Positions 22,932-32,374 of a DNA stretch of 64,000 nucleotides are shown one piece after another. The notes beneath the pieces are model-generated. The model made no database searches and was not told the origin of the DNA. It was given only the letters and a program-made list of their open reading frames with translations. The translations under genes and the position numbers were made by a program. This stretch comes from Actinomyces ruminicola (GTDB taxonomy: Bacteria > Actinomycetota > Actinomycetes > Actinomycetales > Actinomycetaceae), in the NCBI RefSeq assembly GCF_900103885.1, contig NZ_FNIM01000001.1, forward strand, positions 1 through 64,000, in the 5' to 3' direction. The first letter of the stretch is position 1; every line of letters begins with the position of its first letter.

Positions 22932-24011
22932 TCAGCGCTCGATGTCGCCCCGGATGAAGGCCTCGGTGGAGTCCATGGCCTCCTCGTCGGGGCGCTGCTG
23001 CGGCGGGGACTTCATGAAGAAGGACGCCGGGGACAGCAGCGGCCCGCCGATGCCCCGGTCCAGGCCGATCTTCGCGGCCCGGATGGCGTCGATGACCACG
23101 CCGGCGGAGTTCGGGGAGTCCCAGACCTCGAGCTTGTACTCCAGGCTGACCGGAGCGCCGCCGAAGTTGCGGCCCTCCAGGCGCACGAAGGCGAACTTGC
23201 GGTCGTCCAACCAGCCGACATAGTCGGAGGGTCCGACGTGGATGTCCTTCTCGGCGAACTGCTTGGAGACGTTGGAGGTGACCGCCTGAGTCTTGGAGAT
23301 CTTCTTCGACATCAGCCGCTCACGCTCCAACATGTTCTTGAAGTCCATGTTGCCTCCCACGTTGAGCTGGTAGGTGCGGTCGATGGTGATGCCGCGCTCC
23401 TCGAAGAGTCTGGCCAGCACTCGGTGAGTGATGGTGGCGCCGATCTGGGACTTGATGTCATCGCCGATGATCGGCAGGCCCGCGTCGGTGAACTTCTGCG
23501 CCCAGGCCGAGTCGGAGGCGATGAATACCGGCAGGCAGTTGACGAAGGCACAGCCGGCGTCGATGGCGCACTGGGCGTAGTAGCGGTCCGCCTCCTCCGA
23601 GCCCACTGGCAGGTAGGAGACCACGACGTCGACCTGGGCGTCCTTGAGCGCCTGGACGACGTCGACCGGGGGTTCGCTGGATTCCTGAACGGTCTCGCGG
23701 TAGTACTTGCCGAAGCCGTCGAGGGTGACGCCGCGCTGGACGCTCACGCCGGTGGGGGCGACGTCGGCGATCTTGATGGTGTTGTTCTGCGAGGCGTTGA
23801 TGGCGTCGGCCAGGTCGAGCCCGACCTTGGCTGCGTCGACGTCGAAGGCGGCCACGAACTCGATATCCGAGACGTGGTAGTCGCCGAACTGGACGTGCAT
23901 CAGGCCGCCCACCGTGTCGGTCGGTTTGGCGTCGGCGTAGTGGGTGACGCCTTGCACCAGCGACGACGCGCAGTTGCCCACACCGACGATGGCGACACGT
24001 ATCTTGCTCAT
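22932..24011 (-). CDS. ino1: myo-Inositol-1-phosphate synthase
   Basis: NAD-dependent conversion of glucose-6-phosphate to inositol-1-phosphate, the source of phosphatidylinositol, mycothiol and glycolipids in actinobacteria. The 359-aa protein has the Rossmann loop [16 protein letters not shown] and the catalytic-domain segments [27 protein letters not shown] and [19 protein letters not shown] choose ATG 24011 because AGGAGA lies 5 nt upstream; a longer frame to 24071 has no ribosome-binding site. The short actinobacterial/archaeal form is expected. Confidence 0.95.
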   Translation of the reverse strand: MSKIRVAIVGVGNCASSLVQGVTHYADAKPTDTVGGLMHVQFGDYHVSDIEFVAAFDVDAAKVGLDLADAINASQNNTIKIADVAPTGVSVQRGVTLDGFGKYYRETVQESSEPPVDVVQALKDAQVDVVVSYLPVGSEEADRYYAQCAIDAGCAFVNCLPVFIASDSAWAQKFTDAGLPIIGDDIKSQIGATITHRVLARLFEERGITIDRTYQLNVGGNMDFKNMLERERLMSKKISKTQAVTSNVSKQFAEKDIHVGPSDYVGWLDDRKFAFVRLEGRNFGGAPVSLEYKLEVWDSPNSAGVVIDAIRAAKIGLDRGIGGPLLSPASFFMKSPPQQRPDEEAMDSTEAFIRGDIER

Positions 24012-24024
24012 CTGTTCTCCTAAT

Positions 24025-24066
24025 CGGCCCATTGGGCCGTTCGAGGATCTGACGCGCGCGATTTTA
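24025..24066 (-). promoter_or_regulatory. ino1 promoter and leader palindrome
   Basis: TAAAAT at 24066-24061 (minus) is a good -10 element placing the start near 24054. The 15-mer CGGCCCA-T-TGGGCCG (24025-24039) is a perfect palindrome in the leader, directly before the ribosome-binding site. It could be an operator or a small hairpin occluding translation. Inositol-responsive control of ino1 is known in Corynebacterium; applying it here is inference. Confidence 0.5.
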
Positions 24067-24179
24067 GCCATCCGCCCTGGTCAAGGCATGTCACGCCCGT
24101 GAATAGCGGCATTCAGCGAATACGCACCTCGGCGCCCGGTCGGCGCACCAGAGTCAGCGGCTCGTTGCCGGTGTGGGCC

Positions 24180-24250
24180 TTGCAGTCGCGCGGAAGAATC
24201 GGTACGCTAGCTGAACACGCTCAGCGAACGCGTTCAGTGAACGCGTTCTA
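24180..24250 (+). promoter_or_regulatory. tetR promoter with three operators at 13-bp spacing
   Basis: TTGCAG (24180-24185), a 17-bp spacer and TACGCT (24203-24208) form a weak promoter. Directly downstream, three related 14-bp palindromes begin at 24211, 24224 and 24237: CTGAACACGCTCAG, GCGAACGCGTTCAG and GTGAACGCGTTCTA. The core GAACGCGTTC is perfect in the last two. The exact 13-bp period suggests cooperative binding of the adjacent TetR product. Confidence 0.75.
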
Positions 24251-24276
24251 AGTAGGGCCGAGTCCAAGGAGGGTCG

Positions 24277-24888
24277 ATGCCCACACGCGCCGAATCACGC
24301 GATGCCACCAGGGCCCGAGTCTTAGCAAGCTCGCGAAGGCTGTTCGAGGAAAGAGGTTTCAACGCGACGACCATTAAGGACATCGCGGCGGACGCCGGCG
24401 TCAGCGTAGGAAGCGTCATGTACGTCGGAGATAAGAGCGGCCTGTTGGTTGCATGCTTTGACGAACGCATAGAGGCGCTACACACCGGTCACCCTCCGAC
24501 CAGCCGCACACAAGTGCGGTCTGAAGGTGGCGGCGATGGCGCACAGGCGATCCTTGACATCCTCTCTCCCTTCATCGACTTGTTCGCCAGTAGCCCCGAC
24601 CTCGCCCGGTCCTACGGAGCGGTGCTCATCTCCGGCGCTCACAGTTCGAGAGTCTTCAGCGAACTGCGGGAGGAGTTGATCAACGAACTCCAGGACATCT
24701 TTGCTGCGGCCACCGACTGCTCGACAACGGCCGCCAAACAGCGTGCCACAACTGCATACCTTGCCTATCTGGGCGCACTTCTCGAATGGGTATCCATCCC
24801 GGGAGCCGGGACGGACGCACTCTGCAGCCGGGTGCGCGACGCGGTCCACCCGCTCCTGACAGCCTCCACCGAGGAGCACAACCAATGA
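24277..24888 (+). CDS. TetR-family transcriptional regulator
   Basis: A 203-aa repressor with an N-terminal helix-turn-helix (LFEERGFNATTIKDIAADAGVSVGSVMYVGDKSGLL) and a helical ligand-binding domain of about 150 residues. It has the strong ribosome-binding site AAGGAGGG 5 nt before ATG 24277. Its promoter carries three tandem palindromes, so tight autoregulation is likely. The stop overlaps the start of a small membrane-protein gene (ATGA), which is therefore its probable co-regulated partner. The ligand is unknown. Confidence 0.9.
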   Translation: MPTRAESRDATRARVLASSRRLFEERGFNATTIKDIAADAGVSVGSVMYVGDKSGLLVACFDERIEALHTGHPPTSRTQVRSEGGGDGAQAILDILSPFIDLFASSPDLARSYGAVLISGAHSSRVFSELREELINELQDIFAAATDCSTTAAKQRATTAYLAYLGALLEWVSIPGAGTDALCSRVRDAVHPLLTASTEEHNQ

Positions 24889-25244
24889 CACTGCTCCCTC
24901 ACTTTCCGTGGCTGGTGGTCCTCCTCGCAGTTGTACTGCTGGGTGACGCCACCTTGTCGCTGCGACCTCCTGCCTTCATCCGTAACTGCCTCACCGGAGT
25001 CGGATTTCCGCGGCAGTGGTGGTGGACTCTTATTGTCATCAAGGTCTTGGCGGCCGTCGGCCTGCTTATCGGTTTGCGCGTGCCGGGAGTCGCGCTCGCC
25101 GCCAACACAGGCGTGATCTGCTACTTCCTGTGCGCCGTCGTCGCCCACGTCAGGGCAGGGTTCATGGGCCGCGAGCTGTGGATCAACTGCCTGGGCATGC
25201 TAACCCTGGCCACTGCAACCGCCATCGCGTCATTCGTCGGCTAG
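24885..25244 (+). CDS. DoxX-like small membrane protein
   Basis: A 119-aa, four-helix membrane protein: LLPHFPWLVVLLAVVLLGDATLS, then WWWTLIVIKVLAAVGLLIGL, VALAANTGVICYFLCAVVAHV and a final hydrophobic segment. The FPRQWWW...KVLAA and HVRAG motifs match DoxX-like (DoxX_2) proteins that are often paired with TetR regulators. Translationally coupled to the TetR gene. The function of such proteins is largely unknown. Confidence 0.75.
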   Translation: MTLLPHFPWLVVLLAVVLLGDATLSLRPPAFIRNCLTGVGFPRQWWWTLIVIKVLAAVGLLIGLRVPGVALAANTGVICYFLCAVVAHVRAGFMGRELWINCLGMLTLATATAIASFVG

Positions 25245-25383
25245 CCCCTCTCCCGGCCATCACCGCATCAGTCACAGATTACCGCCTAGGCGCCCATGCT
25301 CATCTGGCCCGTCGCGCTGGTGGGCTACTGGAGGCGACGCGCATAGTCCATAGGCGTAACGCCACGGGACCACGCCGCTCTCC

Positions 25384-25506
25384 TGTCACCAGATGCACCA
25401 CTTTCCTGGTCGGCTCCACATAAGCATCAGGCTCCTCCCCCGACATCCAGGGGTAAACGCACCTGCCCTAACTACTCGACCGCAAAAAGTGGTGCATCCA
25501 GTGACA
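25384..25506. repeat. MITE-like element or long inverted repeat
   Basis: A 21-bp inverted repeat with two mismatches (TGTCACCAGATGCACCACTT at 25384 onward and its complement at 25486-25506) bounds 81 bp without coding potential. The total of about 123 bp with terminal inverted repeats resembles a miniature non-autonomous element. It lies 25 nt downstream of gluD, so a role as a transcription barrier is also possible. No target-site duplication was seen. Confidence 0.5.
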
Positions 25507-25530
25507 CCGACGGCTCTCGAACACGCCGTC

Positions 25531-26385
25531 TCAGCGGGTACGCGCCTCCACGCGCCGCGCGAGTGCCCCCAGGGCCCAGTTGATGACTACGTAGATCACC
25601 GCGATGATTACGTAGGCAGGCAGATAGACATCGAGATGGGCGGTCACCCGCGCCGACGAGGTGAGCAGGCGCCCGGCGTACATCAGCTCCAGGTAGGCGA
25701 CCACGTATCCGAGCGAGGAGTCCTTCAGGATCGTCACCAGCTGGGTGATCAGCGTCGGGAGCATCAGCCGCAGCGCCTGGGGCGCCAGGATCAGGCGCAT
25801 GGTCTGCCCCGCGCTCAGCCCGAGCACCTGGGAGGCCTCGGTCTGGCCGCGGTCCAGGGCGAGCACGCCGGCGCGGAAGACCTCCGCCGTAGTCGCCGAG
25901 GAGCACATGACGATGGGCACGGTGAGCATCCAGAACGGCGGCAGCGTCAGCCCCCAGCGCGGCACCGCCAGCAGGAAGAAGTAGATCAGCAGCAGCATGG
26001 GGATGGCGCGCATGGTGTCGATCCAGGCGCCGACCACCATGCGTACCAACGCATTGCGGCTGGTGCGTACCCAGCCCAGGCCGACTCCCAGGGGGAAGGA
26101 CAGGGCGGCGCCGACGGCGGTGACCAGCAGGGTGTCCGCCAGGGCCCTCCCGAGGTAGCCGACCACGGACTGTCCCAGGAAGTAGCGCCACTTGGGGTAG
26201 GCGAGCTGGCCGGCCTGATCGAGTTGCATCAGGGCCGCTGCTGCAAGCGCCAGGATGATCAGGGTGACGAGCACCGAGCCGATGAGAATGCGGCGCCGCC
26301 CCTTGGGGCCGGGGGCGTCGAAGAGCAGGTCGGCGTCGCTGGCGCCGGCCGAGCGGGTGGGAGTGCGTGCGGTCAGGGCGCTCAT
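25531..26385 (-). CDS. gluD: Glutamate-type ABC transporter permease
   Basis: Inner-membrane subunit of a polar amino-acid importer, 284 aa. It has the His/Glu/Gln permease fold: a leader region, five or six membrane helices, and the EAA coupling loop in EASQVLGLSAGQTMRLILAPQA-type sequence ending in P-Q-A. ATG 26385 overlaps the gluC stop by ATGA. Together with gluA, gluB and gluC it matches the gluABCD order known from Corynebacterium glutamicum. Substrate glutamate is inferred from that order. Confidence 0.88.
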   Translation of the reverse strand: MSALTARTPTRSAGASDADLLFDAPGPKGRRRILIGSVLVTLIILALAAAALMQLDQAGQLAYPKWRYFLGQSVVGYLGRALADTLLVTAVGAALSFPLGVGLGWVRTSRNALVRMVVGAWIDTMRAIPMLLLIYFFLLAVPRWGLTLPPFWMLTVPIVMCSSATTAEVFRAGVLALDRGQTEASQVLGLSAGQTMRLILAPQALRLMLPTLITQLVTILKDSSLGYVVAYLELMYAGRLLTSSARVTAHLDVYLPAYVIIAVIYVVINWALGALARRVEARTR

Positions 26386-27035
26386 GCGCGGGCCTCTCTT
26401 CCAGCGATGCGGCGCTCCAGCAGACCGCCGAGCTGGGTGGCCAGGAAGGCGATCGCCAGGTAGGTCAGTCCCGAGGTGAGGAAGGTGATCACCGCCTGGG
26501 CATAACGCAGATTGAGCTGCTGGGTGACATTGGTCAGCTCGGGCACGCCGATCGCTGCGGCCAGAGACGATCCGATCAGGCAGGAGATGAAGATGTTGAC
26601 CAGCGGCTGGATGGTGCGGGCGAGCGCCTGCGGCAACACCACGGCGCCGATGATCAGCCCGAAGGGCATGCCCAGGGCGCGGGCCGCCTCGATCTGTCCC
26701 TTGGACACGGAGTTGATGCCTGAGCGCACCGTCTCGCACACGAAGCCGGAGGCGGAGAAGACGATGGCGGTGACGGCCGCGGCGAACAGCGACAGCGGCA
26801 CGCCCGCCCGCGGCGCGGCGAAGGCCGCCAGGATCATCAGACACAGAGTGGGGATGTTGCAGGCCACCGTCACCCAGGCGGCGCCCAGGACACGCAGCGG
26901 CGGGATCGGGCTGACGCGGAAGACCGCGATCACCGTGCCGACGACGAGCGCGCATGCGTAGCCGATGACGGCTATCGTCAGGGTCGTAGCGAGCCCCTGG
27001 CCGATCATGCCGAGGTTGTCGGTGATGACATTCAT
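26382..27035 (-). CDS. gluC: Glutamate-type ABC transporter permease
   Basis: Partner permease of 217 aa with five hydrophobic helices and the EAA loop [21 protein letters not shown] choose ATG 27035, preceded by GGAGGAGG; a GTG at 27041 is in frame but lies too close to that site. It follows gluB by 92 nt that contain a stable hairpin and overlaps gluD by 4 nt, so the two permeases should be made in equal amounts. Confidence 0.88.
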   Translation of the reverse strand: MNVITDNLGMIGQGLATTLTIAVIGYACALVVGTVIAVFRVSPIPPLRVLGAAWVTVACNIPTLCLMILAAFAAPRAGVPLSLFAAAVTAIVFSASGFVCETVRSGINSVSKGQIEAARALGMPFGLIIGAVVLPQALARTIQPLVNIFISCLIGSSLAAAIGVPELTNVTQQLNLRYAQAVITFLTSGLTYLAIAFLATQLGGLLERRIAGREARA

Positions 27036-27056
27036 GGGCACCTCCTCCGGAATGTC

Positions 27057-27087
27057 GGGGCGGCCGCCCCGGAGGGCGGGCCGCCCC
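27057..27087 (-). promoter_or_regulatory. Hairpin between gluB and gluC
   Basis: GGGGCGGCC (27057-27065) and GGCCGCCCC (27079-27087) pair around a 13-nt loop; the first arm is part of the self-complementary GGGGCGGCCGCCCC. The position fits a partial terminator or RNA-stabilising stem that raises the ratio of binding protein to permeases. Confidence 0.6.
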
Positions 27088-27127
27088 TACACGTGTTGCA
27101 GTGCGAGCGGACTGGTGTTGGTCCGGC

Positions 27128-28117
27128 TCAGTCGGTTGCCGACGCCGTAGCGGCTGCCGTCTCGGAGCCGGGCACGGAGCCGATTACGGGCGGCTCGGGG
27201 GCCTCGCCGCCGATGATCGCGCCGATGGTGGCCGTCCAGATGGCATTCCAGGTGCCGTCGTCGTAGATGGTCTGCAGGAAGGTGTTGACGAACTCCTGGG
27301 CGTCGGAGTCCTTGGGCAGGCCGATGCCGTAGGGGTCCTCGGTGAAGGGCTCGCCGACGATCTTGACGGCGTCGTTGGACTGCACCTCGCTGAGCTCGAG
27401 GGACTGGTCGACGACGTAGGCATCCACCTGACCGGCCTCCAGGGCCGCGACGCAACTGGAGTGGTCCTGGAACTGCGCCTGCTCGGCCTCGGGGGCGGCC
27501 TCGTCCAGGGCGGGGCCGGAGGAGGAGTTGGACTGGACGGCGACCTTCACGCCGGCCAGGTCGTCTACGCCGTTGATGCCGGTCTCGTCGGCGCGGACCA
27601 GCACGGACTGGCCGGAGGAGTAGTAGGGGCCGGCGAAGGCGATCTTCTCGGCGCGCTCGGGGGTGATCGTGTAGGTGGCGAAGACGGCGTCCACCTGACC
27701 GTTCTCGAGCATGGTCTCCCGGGTGTCGGAGGTGACCTGGGTTACCTCCAGCAGGGAGCGGGCGTCGTCCCCTCCGATGATGTAGCGGGCCAGGGCCTGG
27801 GCGAGGGCGGCGTCAAAGCCGGAGACCTTCCCGGTGGCGGGGTCCTCCAGGGAGAACACCTCGGAGGTCTTGGTGCCGCCGGTGCTCAGCACACCCGCAT
27901 TCTTGATGGCCGAGGCCCAGGTGGAGGCGGCCACCACGTCGTCGGCGGCTACCGGGCCGGAGTTGATGACGGTGTCGTAGTCGACGGCGTCAGCAGAGGA
28001 GTCGATCGCCTGGCCGTCGGCGCCGGTGTCGGCGCAGGCCGCCAGCACCGCGGCAACCGAGGCGGCACCGGCGGCGGTCAGCAGGCCGCGGCGGGAGAAG
28101 TTGACAGAGACGGACAT
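27128..28117 (-). CDS. gluB: Glutamate-type ABC transporter, solute-binding lipoprotein
   Basis: Extracytoplasmic amino-acid receptor of 329 aa. The N-terminus has a twin-arginine-like SRRGLL followed by a hydrophobic stretch and the lipobox LAAC, so it should be anchored by a diacylglyceryl cysteine near residue 27. The mature part shows family-3 features: [34 protein letters not shown] and [14 protein letters not shown] 28117 has AAAGGAAA upstream. It lies 89 nt after gluA and before the permeases. Confidence 0.92.
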   Translation of the reverse strand: MSVSVNFSRRGLLTAAGAASVAAVLAACADTGADGQAIDSSADAVDYDTVINSGPVAADDVVAASTWASAIKNAGVLSTGGTKTSEVFSLEDPATGKVSGFDAALAQALARYIIGGDDARSLLEVTQVTSDTRETMLENGQVDAVFATYTITPERAEKIAFAGPYYSSGQSVLVRADETGINGVDDLAGVKVAVQSNSSSGPALDEAAPEAEQAQFQDHSSCVAALEAGQVDAYVVDQSLELSEVQSNDAVKIVGEPFTEDPYGIGLPKDSDAQEFVNTFLQTIYDDGTWNAIWTATIGAIIGGEAPEPPVIGSVPGSETAAATASATD

Positions 28118-28206
28118 GGTGTTTCCTTTCGAAGCGGGCAGGGCATGGATTGGCATTTAGAGGCCGGCAGGCGGCCACAGGTTGATGGTGAGACGGAGGG
28201 CTGGGC

Positions 28207-28974
<768 letters not shown>

Positions 28975-29313
28975 TAGGAGCCTCTTCTCGATATTAGGGC
29001 GAATGGGACTGGGACTGTCTCAACGACAGCAACAGCAACACATTCGCATGACCACTTGCGTTCCCTTCGGTTCGGGTCCGCGGCGACCGGCCCTCCCGGC
29101 CACCGTTGCGGCGCCCCGGCTCCGATCCGGGCGGATCGTGCTGCGCGCGCTGCGTGCACAGTAGCACCCGACGCAGGTAGGAACGTGCGCGAGTCGCCTC
29201 CGGCCGCGCCACCTGGGAGCGGCCTCACAGCGCCGTCTCGGTGTTTGAGACGCGGCGAGGTTCAGTAGTTGAGGAAGAGGCCGTACAGCCGCGTTGCGAA
29301 CTAACATCCAGCC
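28975..29313. other. Divergent intergenic region, gluA / TIR-SLOG gene
   Basis: About 340 bp without a gene. The left end carries the gluA -10 element. The rest is GC-rich with short GCAACA repeats near 29030. Frames reading through it are continuations of overlapping shadows. I see no convincing promoter for the TIR-SLOG gene; TTGAGG near 29270 lacks a partner at the right distance. Confidence 0.6.
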
Positions 29314-31713
29314 ATGACCCCTGATGTCATCGACACCGCAGTCGCTCCCCGCCGACCAGCTCCCTCCCCCACCGTCCTGGATGTGTTCGTGGTCTGGCAT
29401 CCCGGAGACAGGATCGGAAGGGACATCCGCAACGCCCTGTTCGACCACTACCACTCCGACGTGTTCTCCGGGCTGGCGGGCGGTGCGGTGGAGGTTTACG
29501 GGCGGTCGGAGCCCGCCCCGGGATCCGACACCCCGCCCGCGATCACAACCCGGGTCGGCAGTGCCGGTAGTGGGCCCGCGGCTACGCACTCCCCGGCGAT
29601 GTTCTCCGTAATACTCGTGGTGGTTGGTCGGCACCTGGTCCAGGCCAGTATGAAGGAAGGGCCCTGGCGCGAGTACCTGGAGGATCTGCTGCGCCTGCGG
29701 GACGACGACGCAGCTCCCGGCAAGATCCTCGTCCTGCCGGTGATGCCCGAGAATCGCATCGAGTCGCAGGGCACTCCTGTTGCCCGGCTGCTGGAGCGCC
29801 AAGGGGTTTCCGGCAGCCGCGGCCTGCAGCAGATCATCAACGGCGATCCCGCTGCCGCCCACGGAGCACTGGCACGCGATCTCGGTCAGACGATCGTCCA
29901 GGAACTGCTGCGAGAGCCCGGGGATCCTGTAAGAATCACCGTCTTCGTGTCTCACGCCCGCGATGACATACCCCGGGCGGACCATGTGAGTGTCACTCCG
30001 CATGGTCCGGTTGCCAAGGTTCAGGCTCTAGCCAACCGGACCCGGCTTGCTACATTCATTGATCTTCATGATCTCCAGGGTGGGGAGGAGTGGGACGCCG
30101 CTATACGCGATCGTGCCAGTCACAGTGCCTTGCTGATGGTCCGCACTGACAAGTACGCCTCGCGGGAGTGGACACAGCGGGAGGTGTTGGAGGCGAAGCA
30201 GGCGGACATGCCCGTTGTGTGCCTGAGTTCGCTTACCAGCGGCGAGCAGCGGGGATCATTCCTGATGGACCACGTGCCCACTGTGGCCTACCCGGTGGAC
30301 TCGACGACGGAGCGTGGCGGGGATGCAGGCGGCTTGGAGTCCCGGGACTCGCTGACCGCCACGCAGGAGCGGGCGGTGATAACGGCGCTGAACCGTCTGG
30401 TTGACGAGGCGCTCAAGCGGGCCCTGTGGCGGCGCCAGGAGATTCCTCGCGATGTCGAGGCGCGGCTGGGCGCGTCTTCCCAGGATGCAGCTGCGGAGAG
30501 TGGCTCCAACAATGACGGCTTCGATGCGGCCCCCGTACATCCGCCGGAGCCGTTGATGCTCACGAGTTTTCTGACCGCGCACAAGCAGGCTTTCCCTCAG
30601 GATCACCACCTCTGGCTCCTGCACCCGGACCCGCCACTGCTGCCACCGGAGCACGAGATCATGGTCGATCTCTGCGCGCTGTCCGGGTATGAGCGTGACC
30701 AGGTGCATCTGCTCACGCCCCGCACCTTCTTCGCTGCGGGAGGCGTATGGGGCGATGGCGAGCCATCGCTGAACAACTCGAATCTGGCGCTGGAGCGCCC
30801 ACTCGCCACGCGCATGCTTGGGATCTCCATGGCGAAGAGTCCGGACTTGGAGGCACGCGGCCTGTCCGACCGCCATCTGGAGTTGGCGGTGGCGGAGGTC
30901 GCACAGATGATGCTGCTGGCCGGCGGCGGAGTGACCTACGCGGGCGCCATCGGAACCCATGCACCGGATCTCACGGCGGCGGTAATCGATACCGTCGTGC
31001 GCTATGTCAACGCTGCGAAGCAGGAGCAACACCGGCACCCCGGCACGCGCGCTGCCGGGCAAAGGCTCCATCCCGGCGACATGTTCAGCCTGACCGTGCC
31101 CCGCATGGTCCTGTCGAAGCGTGAGTCGCTGGATCGCCTCGCACGTGTTACGGAAGCTCTCGCTGCTTTTGGGCGAGTCGACGTGGTCGATGAGCACGGG
31201 CGCCTGATCGACCTTGACCAGGCACAGCTGTGGACCGATTCCGACCCCGAGCTTCTCGCACGGGCTTATAGCAGTGTGCGCGGTGTGCTGCCGCAATTCT
31301 GCGACGCCAGGCTGCTGATCGGCGGGAAGACGGCTCCCGCCTCCCAGTCGGATTCCAAGGGCTACGCGGGAGCCATTCCGGGAATCATTGAGGAGGCCCT
31401 GTACACGGTTCGTGCCGGCCAGCCCCTATTCATCGCGGGCGGCTTCGGCGGTGCCGCCGCCGTCCTGGCACACGAGCTGGGGATTGGCGCGGGCATTCCG
31501 GTGTCAGAGGCTTCGCTCGCCGCCGTCCGCGCGCTGCCGACCTGCCGCGATGCCGTCGAGGAGATCGCAAGTGGGTTCGATCCGACCTTGACGGGGCTGA
31601 ATGCTTCAGATCTAGAGCGTCTGGCCGCCACGCAGCGCGCTTCGGAACTGGCGGGCCTGATTGCGCGTGGCCTCAGTGCCTGCGCCACGGATGCTGGAGG
31701 CACCGATGCCTAA
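29314..31713 (+). CDS. TIR-TIR-SLOG multidomain protein, candidate anti-phage effector/sensor
   Basis: A 799-aa soluble protein with no membrane segment. Residues about 21-200 form a TIR-like domain (LDVFVVWHPGDRIGRD, FSVILVVVGRHL). Residues about 206-325 form a second TIR domain (ITVFVSHARDD, TFIDLHDLQGGEEWD) with W286-xxx-E290 in REWTQREV, where E290 fits the catalytic Glu of TIR NADases. After a linker, residues about 430-570 (LLAGGGVTYAGAIGTHAPD) and 660-720 (RLLIGGKTAP, GYAGAIPGIIEEA, PLFIAGGFGGAA) look like SLOG nucleotide-binding modules. Inference: SLOG senses a nucleotide and the TIR domain depletes NAD. The gene overlaps the next TIR gene by 8 nt. No ribosome-binding site is evident at ATG 29314. 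Confidence 0.75.
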   Translation: MTPDVIDTAVAPRRPAPSPTVLDVFVVWHPGDRIGRDIRNALFDHYHSDVFSGLAGGAVEVYGRSEPAPGSDTPPAITTRVGSAGSGPAATHSPAMFSVILVVVGRHLVQASMKEGPWREYLEDLLRLRDDDAAPGKILVLPVMPENRIESQGTPVARLLERQGVSGSRGLQQIINGDPAAAHGALARDLGQTIVQELLREPGDPVRITVFVSHARDDIPRADHVSVTPHGPVAKVQALANRTRLATFIDLHDLQGGEEWDAAIRDRASHSALLMVRTDKYASREWTQREVLEAKQADMPVVCLSSLTSGEQRGSFLMDHVPTVAYPVDSTTERGGDAGGLESRDSLTATQERAVITALNRLVDEALKRALWRRQEIPRDVEARLGASSQDAAAESGSNNDGFDAAPVHPPEPLMLTSFLTAHKQAFPQDHHLWLLHPDPPLLPPEHEIMVDLCALSGYERDQVHLLTPRTFFAAGGVWGDGEPSLNNSNLALERPLATRMLGISMAKSPDLEARGLSDRHLELAVAEVAQMMLLAGGGVTYAGAIGTHAPDLTAAVIDTVVRYVNAAKQEQHRHPGTRAAGQRLHPGDMFSLTVPRMVLSKRESLDRLARVTEALAAFGRVDVVDEHGRLIDLDQAQLWTDSDPELLARAYSSVRGVLPQFCDARLLIGGKTAPASQSDSKGYAGAIPGIIEEALYTVRAGQPLFIAGGFGGAAAVLAHELGIGAGIPVSEASLAAVRALPTCRDAVEEIASGFDPTLTGLNASDLERLAATQRASELAGLIARGLSACATDAGGTDA

Positions 31714-32362
31714 GGTGAAGGTGTTCCTGAGCTATAACGAGGGCGCTGCTGGCGGGAAGGCGGCGCAGGAACTGCACGATGAGCTGTCGAAGGCGCATGT
31801 TGACGCCGTCATGGCGCGGCACGCAATACTTCCAGGAACCGACTGGGAACAGGCGATCCGCGCCGAGTTGGAGTCCAGCGCCGCCCTCGTAAGCGTGGGT
31901 ACCAAAGGTTACTCAGCTCGTCCGTGGTGCCAGCAGGAGATCGGCTGGGCGCTCGGAAGGCATGTGCCTATCCTATGGATTCAGTACGCCGACGGCGAGT
32001 CCCCGGCGGGCTTTCTTGCGCGCACTCAGGCGTTGGTCGCGGATGACCCCGACCGGCCGATGTCGATCGCGAGGGACGTCGTACAGTGGCTTGCAAAGCA
32101 GAAGAACACGCGTGAGGCGCTAGTTGACAGCTTGCTGTCCGCGTTGGAGACGTCTGACAGTTACAGAGCCACCCGTGAGTGCGCCGAACTGCTGATTCTG
32201 GCTGGCACTCTATCGGAAGACGAATGGAACAGAGTGACGCAGGCGGCAGAAACAAACCGTCAAGTCAGGGATGCTTTTGAGTGGATAGGTGAAGGCCGTT
32301 ATCGGCGCAGGGTGGCTATGCTCGACTGGCTGAAAAGGCATATCGGGCCGTTGGACCCATAA
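31706..32362 (+). CDS. Stand-alone TIR-domain protein
   Basis: A 218-aa protein whose residues 1-135 form a TIR domain: KVKVFLSYNEG, then ILPGTDWEQAIRAELESSAALVSVGTKGYS and W74-xxx-E78 in RPWCQQEI, the same Trp-to-Glu spacing as in the upstream protein. E78 is the predicted catalytic residue. Residues 136-218 are helical and charged, of no recognised family. ATG 31706 has GGAGG 6 nt upstream inside the preceding gene, which it overlaps by 8 nt, so co-translation is expected. By analogy to Thoeris ThsB it may make a cyclic ADP-ribose-type signal for the SLOG domain next door (inference). Confidence 0.8.
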   Translation: MPKVKVFLSYNEGAAGGKAAQELHDELSKAHVDAVMARHAILPGTDWEQAIRAELESSAALVSVGTKGYSARPWCQQEIGWALGRHVPILWIQYADGESPAGFLARTQALVADDPDRPMSIARDVVQWLAKQKNTREALVDSLLSALETSDSYRATRECAELLILAGTLSEDEWNRVTQAAETNRQVRDAFEWIGEGRYRRRVAMLDWLKRHIGPLDP

Positions 32363-32374
32363 AAGCGTCAGTCA

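Noticed and set aside
25393-26463. 356-aa plus-strand frame over gluD
   Set aside because: It is antisense to a permease with a clear EAA loop, and its start falls inside the MITE-like inverted repeat. The composition is not protein-like.
29020-30003. 327-aa minus-strand frame over the TIR-SLOG 5' region
   Set aside because: It is antisense to the TIR-like domain, lacks motifs, and contains the gluA/TIR intergenic region.
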